A stretch of 64,000 nucleotides of DNA, taken from positions 1 through 64,000 of the forward strand of contig JBJTUF010000084.1 in NCBI GenBank assembly GCA_046080565.1. Reading direction: 5' to 3'. This document shows, in pieces, positions 1 through 8,446 of the stretch. Each line of letters opens with the position of its first letter. The stretch's first letter is position 1. The position numbers were made by a program, and so were the translations under genes. The DNA is from Cuspidothrix sp046080565 (GTDB lineage: Bacteria; Cyanobacteriota; Cyanobacteriia; Cyanobacteriales; Nostocaceae). The notes beneath the pieces were generated by a model. That model made no database searches, was not told the DNA's origin, and saw nothing but the letters and a program-made list of their open reading frames with translations.

Positions 1-1869
1 TGCATCAAATAATCTGCCTACTGATGATGTTAAGGGTGAATTAATACCTTTTTCTATGATTTGGTTGAGTAATTTAGGGTTTTTGGTTTCTAAAAATTTG
101 ATAATTTCTAAATCACTATATTTTTCTGTGATTTCTTCCCACGCAAACGCATTAATTAACTGAGAAAATGTATTTCTCCAAGGTTGATAAATCGCCTGTT
201 CTCCTCCTATCATGGACATTGGTTTGAATGTTGCTAATCTTTGAAATTGACAATAATCTGCTAATAAAAATTCCCCTCCCCATAATGTCCCATCTTCACC
301 ATATCCTAAACCATCAAAAGCAATTCCTAAAACTGGTTTTGTATGTAAAGAAATTTTGTTTTCTGCCATACAACTAGCAATATGGGCATGATGATGTTGA
401 ATTTCCACTAATTCAACTTCATTTGCTATTGCTAATTCTTTACCCAATTTAGAAGATAGATATTCTGGATGTTTATCAATAGCAATAATTTGTGGTTGGT
501 GTTGAAATAAATTCAGATATAAATTTAATGTTTCTTGATAAGCATTAAAAGCTGCCGCATTTTCTAAGTCTCCTAAATGTTGTGATAAAATTGCTTCACC
601 TTCACGTAATAAACAAAATGTATTTTTTAACTCACTACCCATTGCTAAAATTGGCGGTGCTTGTACAAATTCAGATGGTAAAATAATTGGTGCTGGTGCA
701 TATCCTCTAGCACGTCTGAGGGTTTGAACGGTATTATCAATAACTCTCACTACGGAATCATCTACACGGTTAACAATATCCCGGTTATGAAATAAAAAAT
801 AATCTGCTATTTCACCTAATTTATTTTTTGCGTCTTCATTATTTATACATTGTGGTTCATCAGAAATATTACCGCTAGTTAAGACTATGGGGTTTTTCAT
901 TCTTCTGAGAATTAAATGATGTAAAGGAGTATAAGGTAACATAAAACCCAGGGTATTTTGTCCTGGTGCTATGGCAGATGATAACCTACTATTATCCTTC
1001 ACTTTTAATAAAACAATAGGTGCTGCTGGACTATTTAATAATTGTTTTTCTAAATCATTAATATGACAATATTCAGCAATAATATTAATATCTCTAGCCA
1101 TTAAAGCAAAAGGTTTATGATAACGTTGTTTACGACTTCTGAGTTTTTGTACTGCATTTTCTAAAGTTGCATCACAGGCTAAATGAAAGCCTCCTAAACC
1201 TTTAATAGCAACAATTTCTCCTTTTTGTAATAAAGTACAAACAGCATCCACATCATCCAACATAGAAAACATATCAGCAATAACTGGTTTACCATCAGCA
1301 CGTTCTAACCAAGCACTCGGACCACACTTAAAACACGCTACAGGTTGGGCGTGAAAACGCCTATTTTTTACATCTTTATATTCCGTTCCACAGTCTCCAC
1401 ACATCGGAAACTTAACCATACTTGTATTATTTCTATCATAAGGAATAGCCCGAATAATAGTTAACCTTGGACCGCAATGAGTACAATTTGTAAAAGGATA
1501 ACGAAAATAACGACTAAAAGGATCAAAAATCTCCCTTTGACATTCAGAACAAGTAGCCGCATCAGGAGAAATTTCCGTTTTTACCACAGTATTCACACTA
1601 TCAGAAATCACAAAATCATCAAAGTTAAACTCTCCCACATACGCACTTCTAACCAATTCATTAATTTTGGCTAAAGGTGGACATTCCGCATATAATTTAT
1701 TGATAAATTCTGTAATTTTATCCTCATTTCCCGCCACACGAATTAATACACCTTCTCCATCATTACAAACATCTCCTTTCAAACCACAAACTTTAGCCAA
1801 ATGATAAACAGTAGGACGAAAACCTACACCTTGAACAGTACCCTTAACTCTAATTTCTTCAACAGACAT
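1..1869 (-). CDS. hypF: HypF, [NiFe]-hydrogenase maturation carbamoyltransferase (3' end beyond window)
   Basis: HypF makes the cyanide ligands of the [NiFe] hydrogenase active site from carbamoyl phosphate and passes them to HypE. The frame is open from ATG at 1869 to the window edge (623 codons). In order it shows an N-terminal acylphosphatase motif (GTVQGVGFRP), two CxxC zinc-finger pairs (CSECQ...CTHCG and CGDCG...CFKCG), the YrdC-like segment (KGLGGFHLACD) and the histidine-rich carbamoyltransferase motif HHHAHIASC. The family is usually about 750-780 residues, so roughly the last 140 are missing only because the window ends. The NHL gene upstream on the same strand is the neighbour seen before hypF in Nostoc-type cyanobacteria, where the target is the uptake hydrogenase HupSL. 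The gene is not truncated within the window. Confidence 0.95.
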   Translation of the reverse strand, partial: MSVEEIRVKGTVQGVGFRPTVYHLAKVCGLKGDVCNDGEGVLIRVAGNEDKITEFINKLYAECPPLAKINELVRSAYVGEFNFDDFVISDSVNTVVKTEISPDAATCSECQREIFDPFSRYFRYPFTNCTHCGPRLTIIRAIPYDRNNTSMVKFPMCGDCGTEYKDVKNRRFHAQPVACFKCGPSAWLERADGKPVIADMFSMLDDVDAVCTLLQKGEIVAIKGLGGFHLACDATLENAVQKLRSRKQRYHKPFALMARDINIIAEYCHINDLEKQLLNSPAAPIVLLKVKDNSRLSSAIAPGQNTLGFMLPYTPLHHLILRRMKNPIVLTSGNISDEPQCINNEDAKNKLGEIADYFLFHNRDIVNRVDDSVVRVIDNTVQTLRRARGYAPAPIILPSEFVQAPPILAMGSELKNTFCLLREGEAILSQHLGDLENAAAFNAYQETLNLYLNLFQHQPQIIAIDKHPEYLSSKLGKELAIANEVELVEIQHHHAHIASCMAENKISLHTKPVLGIAFDGLGYGEDGTLWGGEFLLADYCQFQRLATFKPMSMIGGEQAIYQPWRNTFSQLINAFAWEEITEKYSDLEIIKFLETKNPKLLNQIIEKGINSPLTSSVGRLFDA

Positions 1870-2006
1870 ATAAAACCCAAATAATAATTTATTAGCTTAA
1901 CTCTGTGTCCTCTGTGTGTGGAGTAGTTCGTGATTAAATTCCAGATTTTTTTTCATAACCTGAGAAATCAATTATCAATGAATCTGAGAAAAAGAGAATC
2001 TCAAAA

Positions 2007-3170
2007 TTACCAAATTAAAACCCGATTATTCCCAGAATCAGAAACTACCATATTTTCCCCACAAACTTTAACGCCATAACACCAATTTAAACTTTGTCTT
2101 GTTGGTAGTCCAAAATTTTTATTTTCACTCTTACTAATAAAACTATCTTGTCCCCAAACACCATCAGCATCCGCACCTTGCAATAATAAAATTGATTCTC
2201 GTTTTTTCCATCCTAGCAGACGAGAATTAGCGGTATCTGCAACTATTAAATAATCTCCCCAAATATCTATCCCATAAGGCATACTTAAGCTACTGCTGCT
2301 AGGAAAATATACACCTTGATTTAATTCGACAAAATTAAAGTTTTTCTGCCCTAAAATTACAGCACAAGGAATATTATTTTCTGTGGGTATTCCTTGCCAA
2401 ATCATTATACGATTATTTCCTGCATCTGTGACTACTAAATTATCATCCCAAATGGTGATATCATGACACCATCGCATACTAGAAGCTGTGGGAGAACCGC
2501 CTCCATTTTCATTGCGTGAGTTCATGTCTGGTTGTCCTAAAACTATATCCGCAGGTTGGCCATTTTCTGTGGGTAAATTCTGCCAAATTAATAATCTTCT
2601 ATTACCTGTATCTGCTACAAATAACTGATTTTTATAAAATAGTATACCATAAGGCCAATGTAATGTATTGGCTGCTGCTTCTTGGTTTCCTCTATTAGAT
2701 TGATTATCAATAAAGTTACTTTGTCCTAATACTAAATCTGCGGGTTGATTATTTTCTTCTGGGATATGATACCAAATTAAAATTCGATGATTCCAAGCAT
2801 CAGCAACGGCTAAACCATTACCATATTTACAAATTCCTGTAGGCACACTCAATGTATTTTTTGATGGTACAGTTTTACCGTTTTGTCCTTCACTAAAAAA
2901 GTCTGGTTGTCCAATAATTACATCAGCCGGTTGGTTATCTTCTATCGGTAAATTGCGCCACCCTAATAACCGATGATGTCCTGTATCTGATACCCATAGT
3001 GGTCCGGTTGGTGAGAGTAAACAAGCTGCCCGTGGTCCGAACATTGTTATGGGTGTGGGTGCAAGAGGTATGGCTAGTTGTTCGGGTTTGTTAGGGTTTC
3101 CTAAGATGATTTTTGCAGTTTGGGAAGTGAAGGGTAAATAGGGTATGTTTTGACTTGAATGATTTAACAT
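2007..3170 (-). CDS. NHL-repeat beta-propeller protein of the extended hyp operon (alr0693-like)
   Basis: A 387-residue soluble protein built of six NHL-type blades. Each blade carries a (V/A)(A/S)D(T/A)xNxRxLxW core and is followed by a linker ending in VLGQxxF, so the whole chain probably folds as one six-bladed propeller. No signal peptide or membrane segment is visible. The stop lies 137 bases before hypF on the same strand. From memory, Nostoc PCC 7120 has an NHL gene (alr0693) directly upstream of hypF, co-transcribed and proposed to help mature the small hydrogenase subunit; the role here is inferred from that position. The propeller assignment is firm, the function is not. Confidence 0.85.
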   Translation of the reverse strand: MLNHSSQNIPYLPFTSQTAKIILGNPNKPEQLAIPLAPTPITMFGPRAACLLSPTGPLWVSDTGHHRLLGWRNLPIEDNQPADVIIGQPDFFSEGQNGKTVPSKNTLSVPTGICKYGNGLAVADAWNHRILIWYHIPEENNQPADLVLGQSNFIDNQSNRGNQEAAANTLHWPYGILFYKNQLFVADTGNRRLLIWQNLPTENGQPADIVLGQPDMNSRNENGGGSPTASSMRWCHDITIWDDNLVVTDAGNNRIMIWQGIPTENNIPCAVILGQKNFNFVELNQGVYFPSSSSLSMPYGIDIWGDYLIVADTANSRLLGWKKRESILLLQGADADGVWGQDSFISKSENKNFGLPTRQSLNWCYGVKVCGENMVVSDSGNNRVLIW

Positions 3171-3261
3171 TTATGATTTTAAAGGGTAATCATACTAGAT
3201 TTTAGTATAAAATAAAATCCAGACTGGTGATATAATTTTATTTAACTTTAATGTGATTTAA

Positions 3262-3636
3262 TGTTTAGTTAAATACGTTTTACGAGTTCCTTATTGTGCC
3301 ATTTTTGATAGATACAAGTCAGAATTTAAGTTATTTCAGCTAAATGGACTTCGCTATTCTGAAGTTCATTTATCAAATAATTGCTTTTGGATGCCAGATA
3401 TAAAACTAGGTTTAGGTGTGTGGATAGGTAACTATAAGGGTGTAGAAATGCCTTGGTTACGCTGGTATGATAGTCATGGAAATTGGGTTTTAACTGGTGA
3501 AGAACAGAAAATAAAATTACTTGAGGAGGAAAAAACTAAACTCAATCAAATTACTCAGCAACTTGAGGAGGAAAGACTAAAAACAGAAAAATTACTCGCT
3601 CAGTTGAAATCTCTGGGTATAGAACCTGATTTGTAG
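3262..3636 (+). pseudogene. C-terminal remnant of a Uma2-family (DUF820) putative endonuclease
   Basis: The frame opens after a TAA at 3259-3261 and continues to the TAG at 3634. The first ATG (3391) lies in the middle of recognisable homology: upstream codons already read as the family core (PYCAIFDRYKSEFKLF, then FWMPDIKLGLGVW and WLRWYD). Uma2 proteins are usually 180-240 residues; only the last ~125 remain, ending in the usual charged coiled coil (EEEKTKLNQ repeats). The N-terminal PD-(D/E)XK catalytic part is absent, so I read this as a decayed gene and not an 81-residue protein. It lies on the opposite strand between two genes that would otherwise be neighbours in the hyp operon. Confidence 0.7.
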
Positions 3637-3769
3637 AACACAGTTAGATGATTAAAGCTGAATAAAATATACATAATTTATCAATGATTTAGGTTATAAA
3701 TTGCTGTACACTATTTTACTCAGTTCCTTTCATTTTTGATACTCCTTATCTTGTATTCTTACGTTGATT

Positions 3770-4747
3770 TTACAGTGATATAGCTGCTATTTCTGCGCTA
3801 ATTTCTTGTAATGCTTGTCCAAGCATTTGCGCTTGTTCTATCTGTTGATTTTCCTGAAAAATTACCCAAGCTTCTTGATAATAGTTTTTGGCTTGGAGAA
3901 GGTTTTTATAATTACCTAACTCTGGATTTTCCAAATCATCCGGTAAATTAATCAACGCATTAGCTTTATTAGCTATGGTATTGGCATATTCTAATGGTGT
4001 ATCTTGAGGGTTGCGGACTTTTAAGGCTTCATTATAAGCTGTTACTGCCCGTAAGTTATTCTCTACAGGATGGGTACTTTGTAAATATTGTAAAGCGTTG
4101 CCTAGATTATTTTGCAACATGGCATATTCTCTAGGATGTTCTATTAAGTTAATTTGTTTGAGGGCAGTTTCAAATGTTTGTACTGCTAAACCTTCGGAAA
4201 ATGCTTTTTTTTCCTTACTGCCAATAATTGACAGGTAAGCAATGGCAATATTGTTATATAAAATAGCATATTCTTGAGGATATTTGTCACAAGTAAATAC
4301 TTGTAATGCTTGATTATAAAGCTGAATACAATCTCCTATTTTAGCTAAATTAAAATGTACTAAAGACTGTATAACTAACCCTAAATTCATCTTTAATTCT
4401 GCTACTTCTACAGATGAACCTATTTCTTGTAAAGTCGGTAATGCTTCCTGATAGGCTATTTTAGCTTTAACTAGAAATTCTGAACCATCATCAGGAATTG
4501 ATCTCAAAGCTGTTGCCTTTCCTACTTTAGCCCTAGCTTTTAATAACAGATATTCTTGACTGCACATTTCTTCAGCTTGTTCATATAATTGGACTGCACT
4601 CCATAAGTCTGCTGCGGTTTTAGGCTTTTTTTGTAATCCATTTCCCAATTCAATCAACATTTGGATTTTTTCTTCTGTAGTTGCTGACTCGGAATTAATG
4701 GCAGACATGGCTGCTTTGACTGTTGTATCTGTAAAATTAAATATCAT
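3770..4747 (-). CDS. TPR-repeat protein, possible extended hyp operon member
   Basis: A 325-residue soluble protein with helical repeats of the TPR type; clear units read YEQAEEMC, YNQALQVF, FETALKQI, YNEALKVR and YQEAWVIF, separated by 40-50 residue spacings with YAxLxNNxxxAY helices. There is no signal peptide. ATG at 4747 starts the frame. It lies upstream of the NHL gene and hypF on the same strand, separated from them by the Uma2 remnant. The extended hyp operon of Nostoc PCC 7120 also contains, as I recall, a TPR gene upstream of the NHL gene, so this may be its counterpart; a NifU-like gene expected between them is missing. TPR call certain, hydrogenase link only contextual. Confidence 0.75.
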   Translation of the reverse strand: MIFNFTDTTVKAAMSAINSESATTEEKIQMLIELGNGLQKKPKTAADLWSAVQLYEQAEEMCSQEYLLLKARAKVGKATALRSIPDDGSEFLVKAKIAYQEALPTLQEIGSSVEVAELKMNLGLVIQSLVHFNLAKIGDCIQLYNQALQVFTCDKYPQEYAILYNNIAIAYLSIIGSKEKKAFSEGLAVQTFETALKQINLIEHPREYAMLQNNLGNALQYLQSTHPVENNLRAVTAYNEALKVRNPQDTPLEYANTIANKANALINLPDDLENPELGNYKNLLQAKNYYQEAWVIFQENQQIEQAQMLGQALQEISAEIAAISL

Positions 4748-5151
4748 GGGTCTGGAATATATAGAAATTTACTTGCTGTTTTGTTGAATACATTGAATAA
4801 AATTAATATATATCTCTAAATGATGTCTGACTAATTTAATACTTATTGGTAAAAAAATAAATGCTATGATCCTTTTATCTGTTCACTTACTGAAATGCAA
4901 AATATGACACTATGCAAACTGTCACTTTATTTATTAACAAAATTTGAGCTTGTGGTTTTCATGTTTTGTTTATGAGACTAACTCCCATAAGGTGCAAAGT
5001 AAATAGACATGAATTAATTATCTGCATTTTTTAATCTTAATTTGGTCTTGATGTGATTTTCTGTGCTAGTCGAGAAACTATCACATCTTAATTGTATAAT
5101 TCCTAACTCTTAGCCAAGATTGGATTAAGAGTTTTAGGCTAGATAGAAAAA
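4748..5151. other. Divergent intergenic region with no recognised element
   Basis: 404 AT-rich bases between two divergently transcribed genes (TPR gene on minus, membrane protein on plus). It must carry the promoters of both, but I could not pick out a convincing -35/-10 pair, palindrome or repeat. No ORF with coding character is visible. Confidence 0.5.
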
Positions 5152-5925
5152 ATGTATATCAACTTTTTTATCAGTTCCATCTTGGGAATAGTGCTGGTAG
5201 TGCTGTTAGCTTTTGGCGTTCTGCAATGGTTTCATATTCCTGCGGGTAATGTGTTAGATTGGGTCATTGGTGGTGCAAGTTTTTGGTGGTTATTAGTCAT
5301 TGTGACAGTTCCTTGGAATGTCCATTTTCAGGCTAAGGAAGTTTTAGCAGAAGCAGCACTGTCTAGGGAGAATAATATTCCTGTAGATGAGAAAAAAGTT
5401 GAATATGTAGAAATTTTAGCCAAGCGATCGCTCTGGTTAGCTATTAGTTTACACTTAATCTCAGCTATTGGGTTATATGTTCTTGCTACCACAGGTATTA
5501 GTGCTGTTGGTTATATCAGTTCTGGTGCAGCTTTATTGTTAACCTTTTTGCGTCCAGCTATCAGTGCTTATGAATATCTGTATGCAAGATTAAGAATGAT
5601 TCGCCAAACTTTTACCTATCCCCGTGAAGATATTTTAGAACTGCGTAACCGCTTTTTAGAAATTGAACAAAAAGTTAAATTTTTAGAGGATCAACTTAAT
5701 GCAGAACAACCCTATTCTTTAGCTGCAAATAATCAAAGATTTTCTGAAGAAACTCGTCGAGAATTAGCTCGTATTGTAGCTAGTTTAGAGGAATTACGAG
5801 CAACAAATCAAGGGGAACATGAAAAGTTATCGAGAGAAGCTAGAAATGCAATTTCTCAACTTTCAACAGATGGACAATTTCTTGATCATGTGCGGGAAAT
5901 TATCAGATTTTTTAAATCAGCATGA
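5152..5925 (+). CDS. Conserved-looking membrane protein with C-terminal coiled coil
   Basis: 257 residues. Four hydrophobic stretches are visible: residues ~5-28, ~33-55, ~92-115 and ~120-145. After residue ~160 the chain turns into a long charged helix (LRNRFLEIEQKVKFLEDQL and LARIVASLEELRATNQ) that reads as coiled coil. I do not recognise a named family. The layout, membrane anchor plus cytoplasmic coiled coil, suggests a scaffold or sensor-type envelope protein. A strong intrinsic terminator follows 20 bases after the stop, so it is probably transcribed alone or as the last gene. A GCGATCGC octamer lies inside the gene near codon 90. Confidence 0.75.
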   Translation: MYINFFISSILGIVLVVLLAFGVLQWFHIPAGNVLDWVIGGASFWWLLVIVTVPWNVHFQAKEVLAEAALSRENNIPVDEKKVEYVEILAKRSLWLAISLHLISAIGLYVLATTGISAVGYISSGAALLLTFLRPAISAYEYLYARLRMIRQTFTYPREDILELRNRFLEIEQKVKFLEDQLNAEQPYSLAANNQRFSEETRRELARIVASLEELRATNQGEHEKLSREARNAISQLSTDGQFLDHVREIIRFFKSA

Positions 5926-5944
5926 AGATTAATTTAATAAATCT

Positions 5945-5972
5945 AGAGACATTTTTTATGTCTCTTTTTTTT
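5945..5972 (+). terminator. Intrinsic terminator
   Basis: Perfect stem AGAGACA/TGTCTCT (5945-5951 with 5959-5965), extended by one further T-A pair, around a T-rich loop and followed by seven T (5966-5972). It lies 20 bases after the stop at 5925. Confidence 0.85.
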
Positions 5973-6062
5973 ATAGCGGAAGGCAAAGGGCAAGAGTAAA
6001 ATCCTTAGTATGATTAGGTTTTACGAATCAATAATTTCCTAATCATTGTGGCTACAGCTATA
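5972..6062. repeat. Dispersed intergenic repeat, copy 1 (ends TATAGC ... GCTACAGCTATA)
   Basis: Begins with TATAGCGGA and ends with TTTCCTAATCATTGTGGC followed by TACAGCTATA. The same right half (TCCTAAT...GCTACAGCTATA) recurs at 23242-23320 and 61954-62083, each time intergenic. The outermost six bases form a short inverted repeat (TATAGC/GCTATA). No ORF. The rest of the 348-base gap up to 6273 holds a hairpin GAAAGAGT/ACTCTTTC at 6196-6216, possibly ending the minus-strand gene that follows. Confidence 0.6.
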
Positions 6063-6273
6063 GATCCATAACTTATTTTAAGACGTGGAGAATCTTTGTG
6101 TCTACAAGTACAGATTGTCATCGAAGTACCTATAAATAAAGACAACAATAGTTTAAAATTAAATTGCCAATTCTGATTTTAAATATCTAGCAGTAGAAAG
6201 AGTTGTTTACTCTTTCTTTAGTTATAAATTGCTAGATTAGTCAAGGTATAAAAACTTGAAAATTAGCTCAATA

Positions 6274-6600
6274 TTAGCGAATCTTAACGGCTGTACCCGT
6301 TGCTGTAATTACTAATAAAACCCCAGATTGATCAACGTTGATTGTACCTGTATCAACAGCAATACCAACAACCGCATCTGCTCCTAAGCGTTGCGCTCTT
6401 TGTTCTAATTCTTCTAGTGCTTTTCGTTGTCCCTCTTCAAACAGACGCTCATAACTGCCAGTGCGTCCACCCACAATATCCCGAATACTGGCTAAAAAGT
6501 CCCGGAGAAAATTGCTACCATAGACAACTTCTGCGGTAACAACACCTAAATATGACTGAATTACAGCATTTTGGATTACATCAGTAGTCGTTAGAAGCAT
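6274..6600 (-). CDS. YbjQ/UPF0145 family protein
   Basis: 108 residues, the usual length of the YbjQ (UPF0145, DUF74) family. Visible signatures are the N-terminal LLTTTDVIQN, GVVTAEVVYG, the central RDIVGGRTGSYERLF, and AQRLGADAVVGIAVD. Members form small cytoplasmic oligomers (a pentameric ring in solved structures); a heavy-metal-binding role has been suggested but is unproven. No membrane segment or signal peptide. It is flanked by unrelated genes, so context does not refine the function. Family identification is firm. Confidence 0.9.
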   Translation of the reverse strand: MLLTTTDVIQNAVIQSYLGVVTAEVVYGSNFLRDFLASIRDIVGGRTGSYERLFEEGQRKALEELEQRAQRLGADAVVGIAVDTGTINVDQSGVLLVITATGTAVKIR

Positions 6601-6652
6601 ATAGTTATTGATTGAATCAACTAAGTATTTTGGCTGTACAAACTATCTACTT

Positions 6653-6766
6653 ATACCAATTTTATGTGAAGCTACTTATGTTTATGGCCTCCTGGGGTTG
6701 CTGTCTCCCCTTGTAAGGGGATTACAGGAGGGTATTGTTTTGTGCATCTTCATACAAAACTGGTAT
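6653..6766. mobile_element. MITE-like element with imperfect terminal inverted repeats
   Basis: Ends ATACCAATTTTATGTGAAG and, reverse-complemented, ATACCAGTTTTGTATGAAG match at 16 of 19 positions. The centre holds a hairpin TCCCCTT-GT-AAGGGGA (6706-6721). No coding capacity in 114 bases, so a miniature inverted-repeat element is the best reading. Confidence 0.6.
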
Positions 6767-6949
6767 TAACAGCTTATCATTTAAGATTGCTATAATGGTG
6801 AGGGTTTGAAGTAATTTAATCAATTATTAATATTTTGATGAAAATTTTACTAAGGTGCATAAATACAGATTACAAATAAATTTTTTTTTGTTTTAATGTA
6901 CAAACAAAAACCAGTTAATCCAGAAAATAAATTTAAGGAAATAACCGTA

Positions 6950-7627
6950 GTGAAAAAAACATTATTGCTATTAAATTTCCTCTTGTTAGGATGTTTACTG
7001 ACTAGCGCACCTGTAGTAGTAAAGGCCGAGGTATTAGTAGTACAAGCTAAGAACTCTGAGTTAAAAAACCTAATTATAGAAGGGAAAAGACTCGTAGATG
7101 CTAAAGACTATAATGGAGCGATCGCAGTTTATCAACAAGCAATACCACTAGATCCCAAAAATGCCAAAATTCACGCGGCTATTGGCTACTTACATACTCA
7201 ACAAGGTAATTTTTCCCCAGCTTTAGCGGCTTATCGTCGCGCTATTGCGATTAATCCGAACAATAGTGATTTTTACTATGCTGTTGGTTATATCAAAAGT
7301 AGTACGAAAGATAACAGAGGTGCAAAAGAAGCCTACCGTCGTGCTATTCAATTAAACCGAAATAATTTTAACGCTTATTTAGGATTGGGAGTAGCACAAA
7401 CAAGTTTAGGTAATTATCAGTCAGCACTTTGGGCTTATGAAAAAGCTGTTAATCTCGATAAAAATAATCCCCGCACATACGAATTAATTGGTGCAATGTT
7501 CAAACAAAAACGACAAACTCCTCAAGCTATCAAAGTTTTGCGAAAATCTCTAACTTTGTATCGGCGCACAAATGATATTGAGGGTGCAGAGAGAGTACAA
7601 ATAATGCTAGGGGAAATAGGTGGTTAG
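6950..7627 (+). CDS. Secreted/periplasmic TPR protein
   Basis: I prefer the GTG at 6950 over the ATG at 6896. From GTG the protein begins MKKTLLLLNFLLLGCLL, a typical signal peptide with cleavage after VKA near residue 27, and AAGGA lies about 12 bases upstream; the ATG at 6896 has no ribosome site and adds a charged leader of 18 residues. The mature part consists of about four TPR units (YNGAIAVYQQAI, FSPALAAYRRAI, NRGAKEAYRRAI, YQSALWAYEKAV) and a C-terminal helix. TPR proteins of this type act as periplasmic or membrane-associated adaptors; the partner is unknown. The stop codon lies inside the terminal repeat of the following MITE-like element. Confidence 0.85.
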   Translation: MKKTLLLLNFLLLGCLLTSAPVVVKAEVLVVQAKNSELKNLIIEGKRLVDAKDYNGAIAVYQQAIPLDPKNAKIHAAIGYLHTQQGNFSPALAAYRRAIAINPNNSDFYYAVGYIKSSTKDNRGAKEAYRRAIQLNRNNFNAYLGLGVAQTSLGNYQSALWAYEKAVNLDKNNPRTYELIGAMFKQKRQTPQAIKVLRKSLTLYRRTNDIEGAERVQIMLGEIGG

Positions 7628-7782
7628 AGGGTGTTTGAAAAGTATTGGATGAAACTCATCAAGCCTAAAAACCTAATGCCCCCTTGCCCTCTTCACTACC
7701 AGGGAATGGGGGTTTCAAAGCCTCTCTCCTATAAGGAGAGAGATTTTTCAGTAAATTTTTAGACTTCTCAAACAACCTCTTA
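7624..7782. mobile_element. MITE-like element overlapping the upstream stop codon
   Basis: The 20-base left end (7624-7643) and the reverse complement of the right end (7763-7782) agree at 17 of 20 positions (core AGAGGNTGTTTGANAAGT). Inside is a 9-bp hairpin CTCTCTCCT/AGGAGAGAG (7722-7742) followed by ATTTTT, which can also serve as terminator for the TPR gene whose TAG (7625-7627) lies in the left end. Confidence 0.6.
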
Positions 7783-7912
7783 GACTTTGGAATTAGGCAG
7801 AGGGCAGAAGGAAAAGTTTACTGTTTTTACACAGTTTGATTTTATTTTGCTGATTTAGATCCCAACTTTTTGAAGCAATTGGGGAAATTTTTCATCAAAA
7901 CTAACTCAATAT

Positions 7913-8062
7913 CTACCAAACTGCTTTACCTTTTTTATAAATATTACCCGTAAAAGGCTGTACCCCAATCACAGGATAGGCATCATTGGCAGGGGTGAAA
8001 ATCCGCATAAAGGCTTCAGAAATAAATTGAGCCATATTAGCAAAGCTTTTGGAGATAGCCAT
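7913..8062 (-). CDS. Small 49-residue protein, unrecognised
   Basis: Reads MAISKSFANMAQFISEAF at the start, continues with RIFTPANDAYPVIGVQPF and ends GKAVW. A good ribosome-binding site (AAGGGG, 9 bases upstream of ATG 8062) supports translation. The composition, an amphipathic N-terminal helix followed by a proline/glycine-rich tail, looks protein-like and not like random AT-rich reading. No function can be given; it has the flavour of small conserved cyanobacterial proteins. It stands alone in the 660-base space between the MITE-like element and the NAD operon; the remaining bases (8063-8382) hold nothing I recognise. Confidence 0.55.
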   Translation of the reverse strand: MAISKSFANMAQFISEAFMRIFTPANDAYPVIGVQPFTGNIYKKGKAVW

Positions 8063-8382
8063 AATATTAATCCCCTTTTTTTTCTGTCTTTTAATTGGTG
8101 ATATTCATACTTTAATCTTGTTAGAATCTATTGACTCATATTCGCCATATATCTACACTAAATAGAATATTTTTTCAGATAACTTTGCAATACTTTATAA
8201 TGACGATTTTAATAACTTTTTTCTTTAATTCTAATTGTAACTGAAAATTTATAATCTGGTATTTATGGAGGAAAATAATTGTTATCTACTATTAAGAAAT
8301 GTAAAGTAATTACAAAAATAGAGTTTAAGATCCTTGTATATATAGGATTTTGGGGAATTTATGATTATTTTTTAACTAGGGC

Positions 8383-8414
8383 TTGACATTATTTATGGTA
8401 AATATTACCATAAA
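8383..8414 (+). promoter_or_regulatory. Sigma70-like promoter overlapped by a perfect palindrome (putative NrtR operator)
   Basis: TTGACA (8383-8388), a 17-base spacer and TACCAT (8406-8411) form a promoter 35 bases ahead of pncB. A perfect inverted repeat, arms TTTATGGTAA and TTACCATAAA with a 3-base centre (8392-8414), covers the spacer and -10 box. Because the operon encodes an NrtR-type regulator of NAD metabolism, this palindrome is the obvious operator candidate; that link is inference. Confidence 0.7.
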
Positions 8415-8446
8415 CGCACAAAGCATTCTTGGTAGGGGAATTTCCG

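Noticed and set aside
3391..3636. 81-residue complete gene starting at ATG 3391
   Set aside because: Homology to the Uma2 family continues upstream of the ATG in the same frame, so it is the tail of a decayed gene.
6196..6216. Hairpin GAAAGAGT/ACTCTTTC as terminator of the YbjQ-family gene
   Set aside because: The stem is good but no T-run follows on the minus strand; kept only as a note, not as a called terminator.
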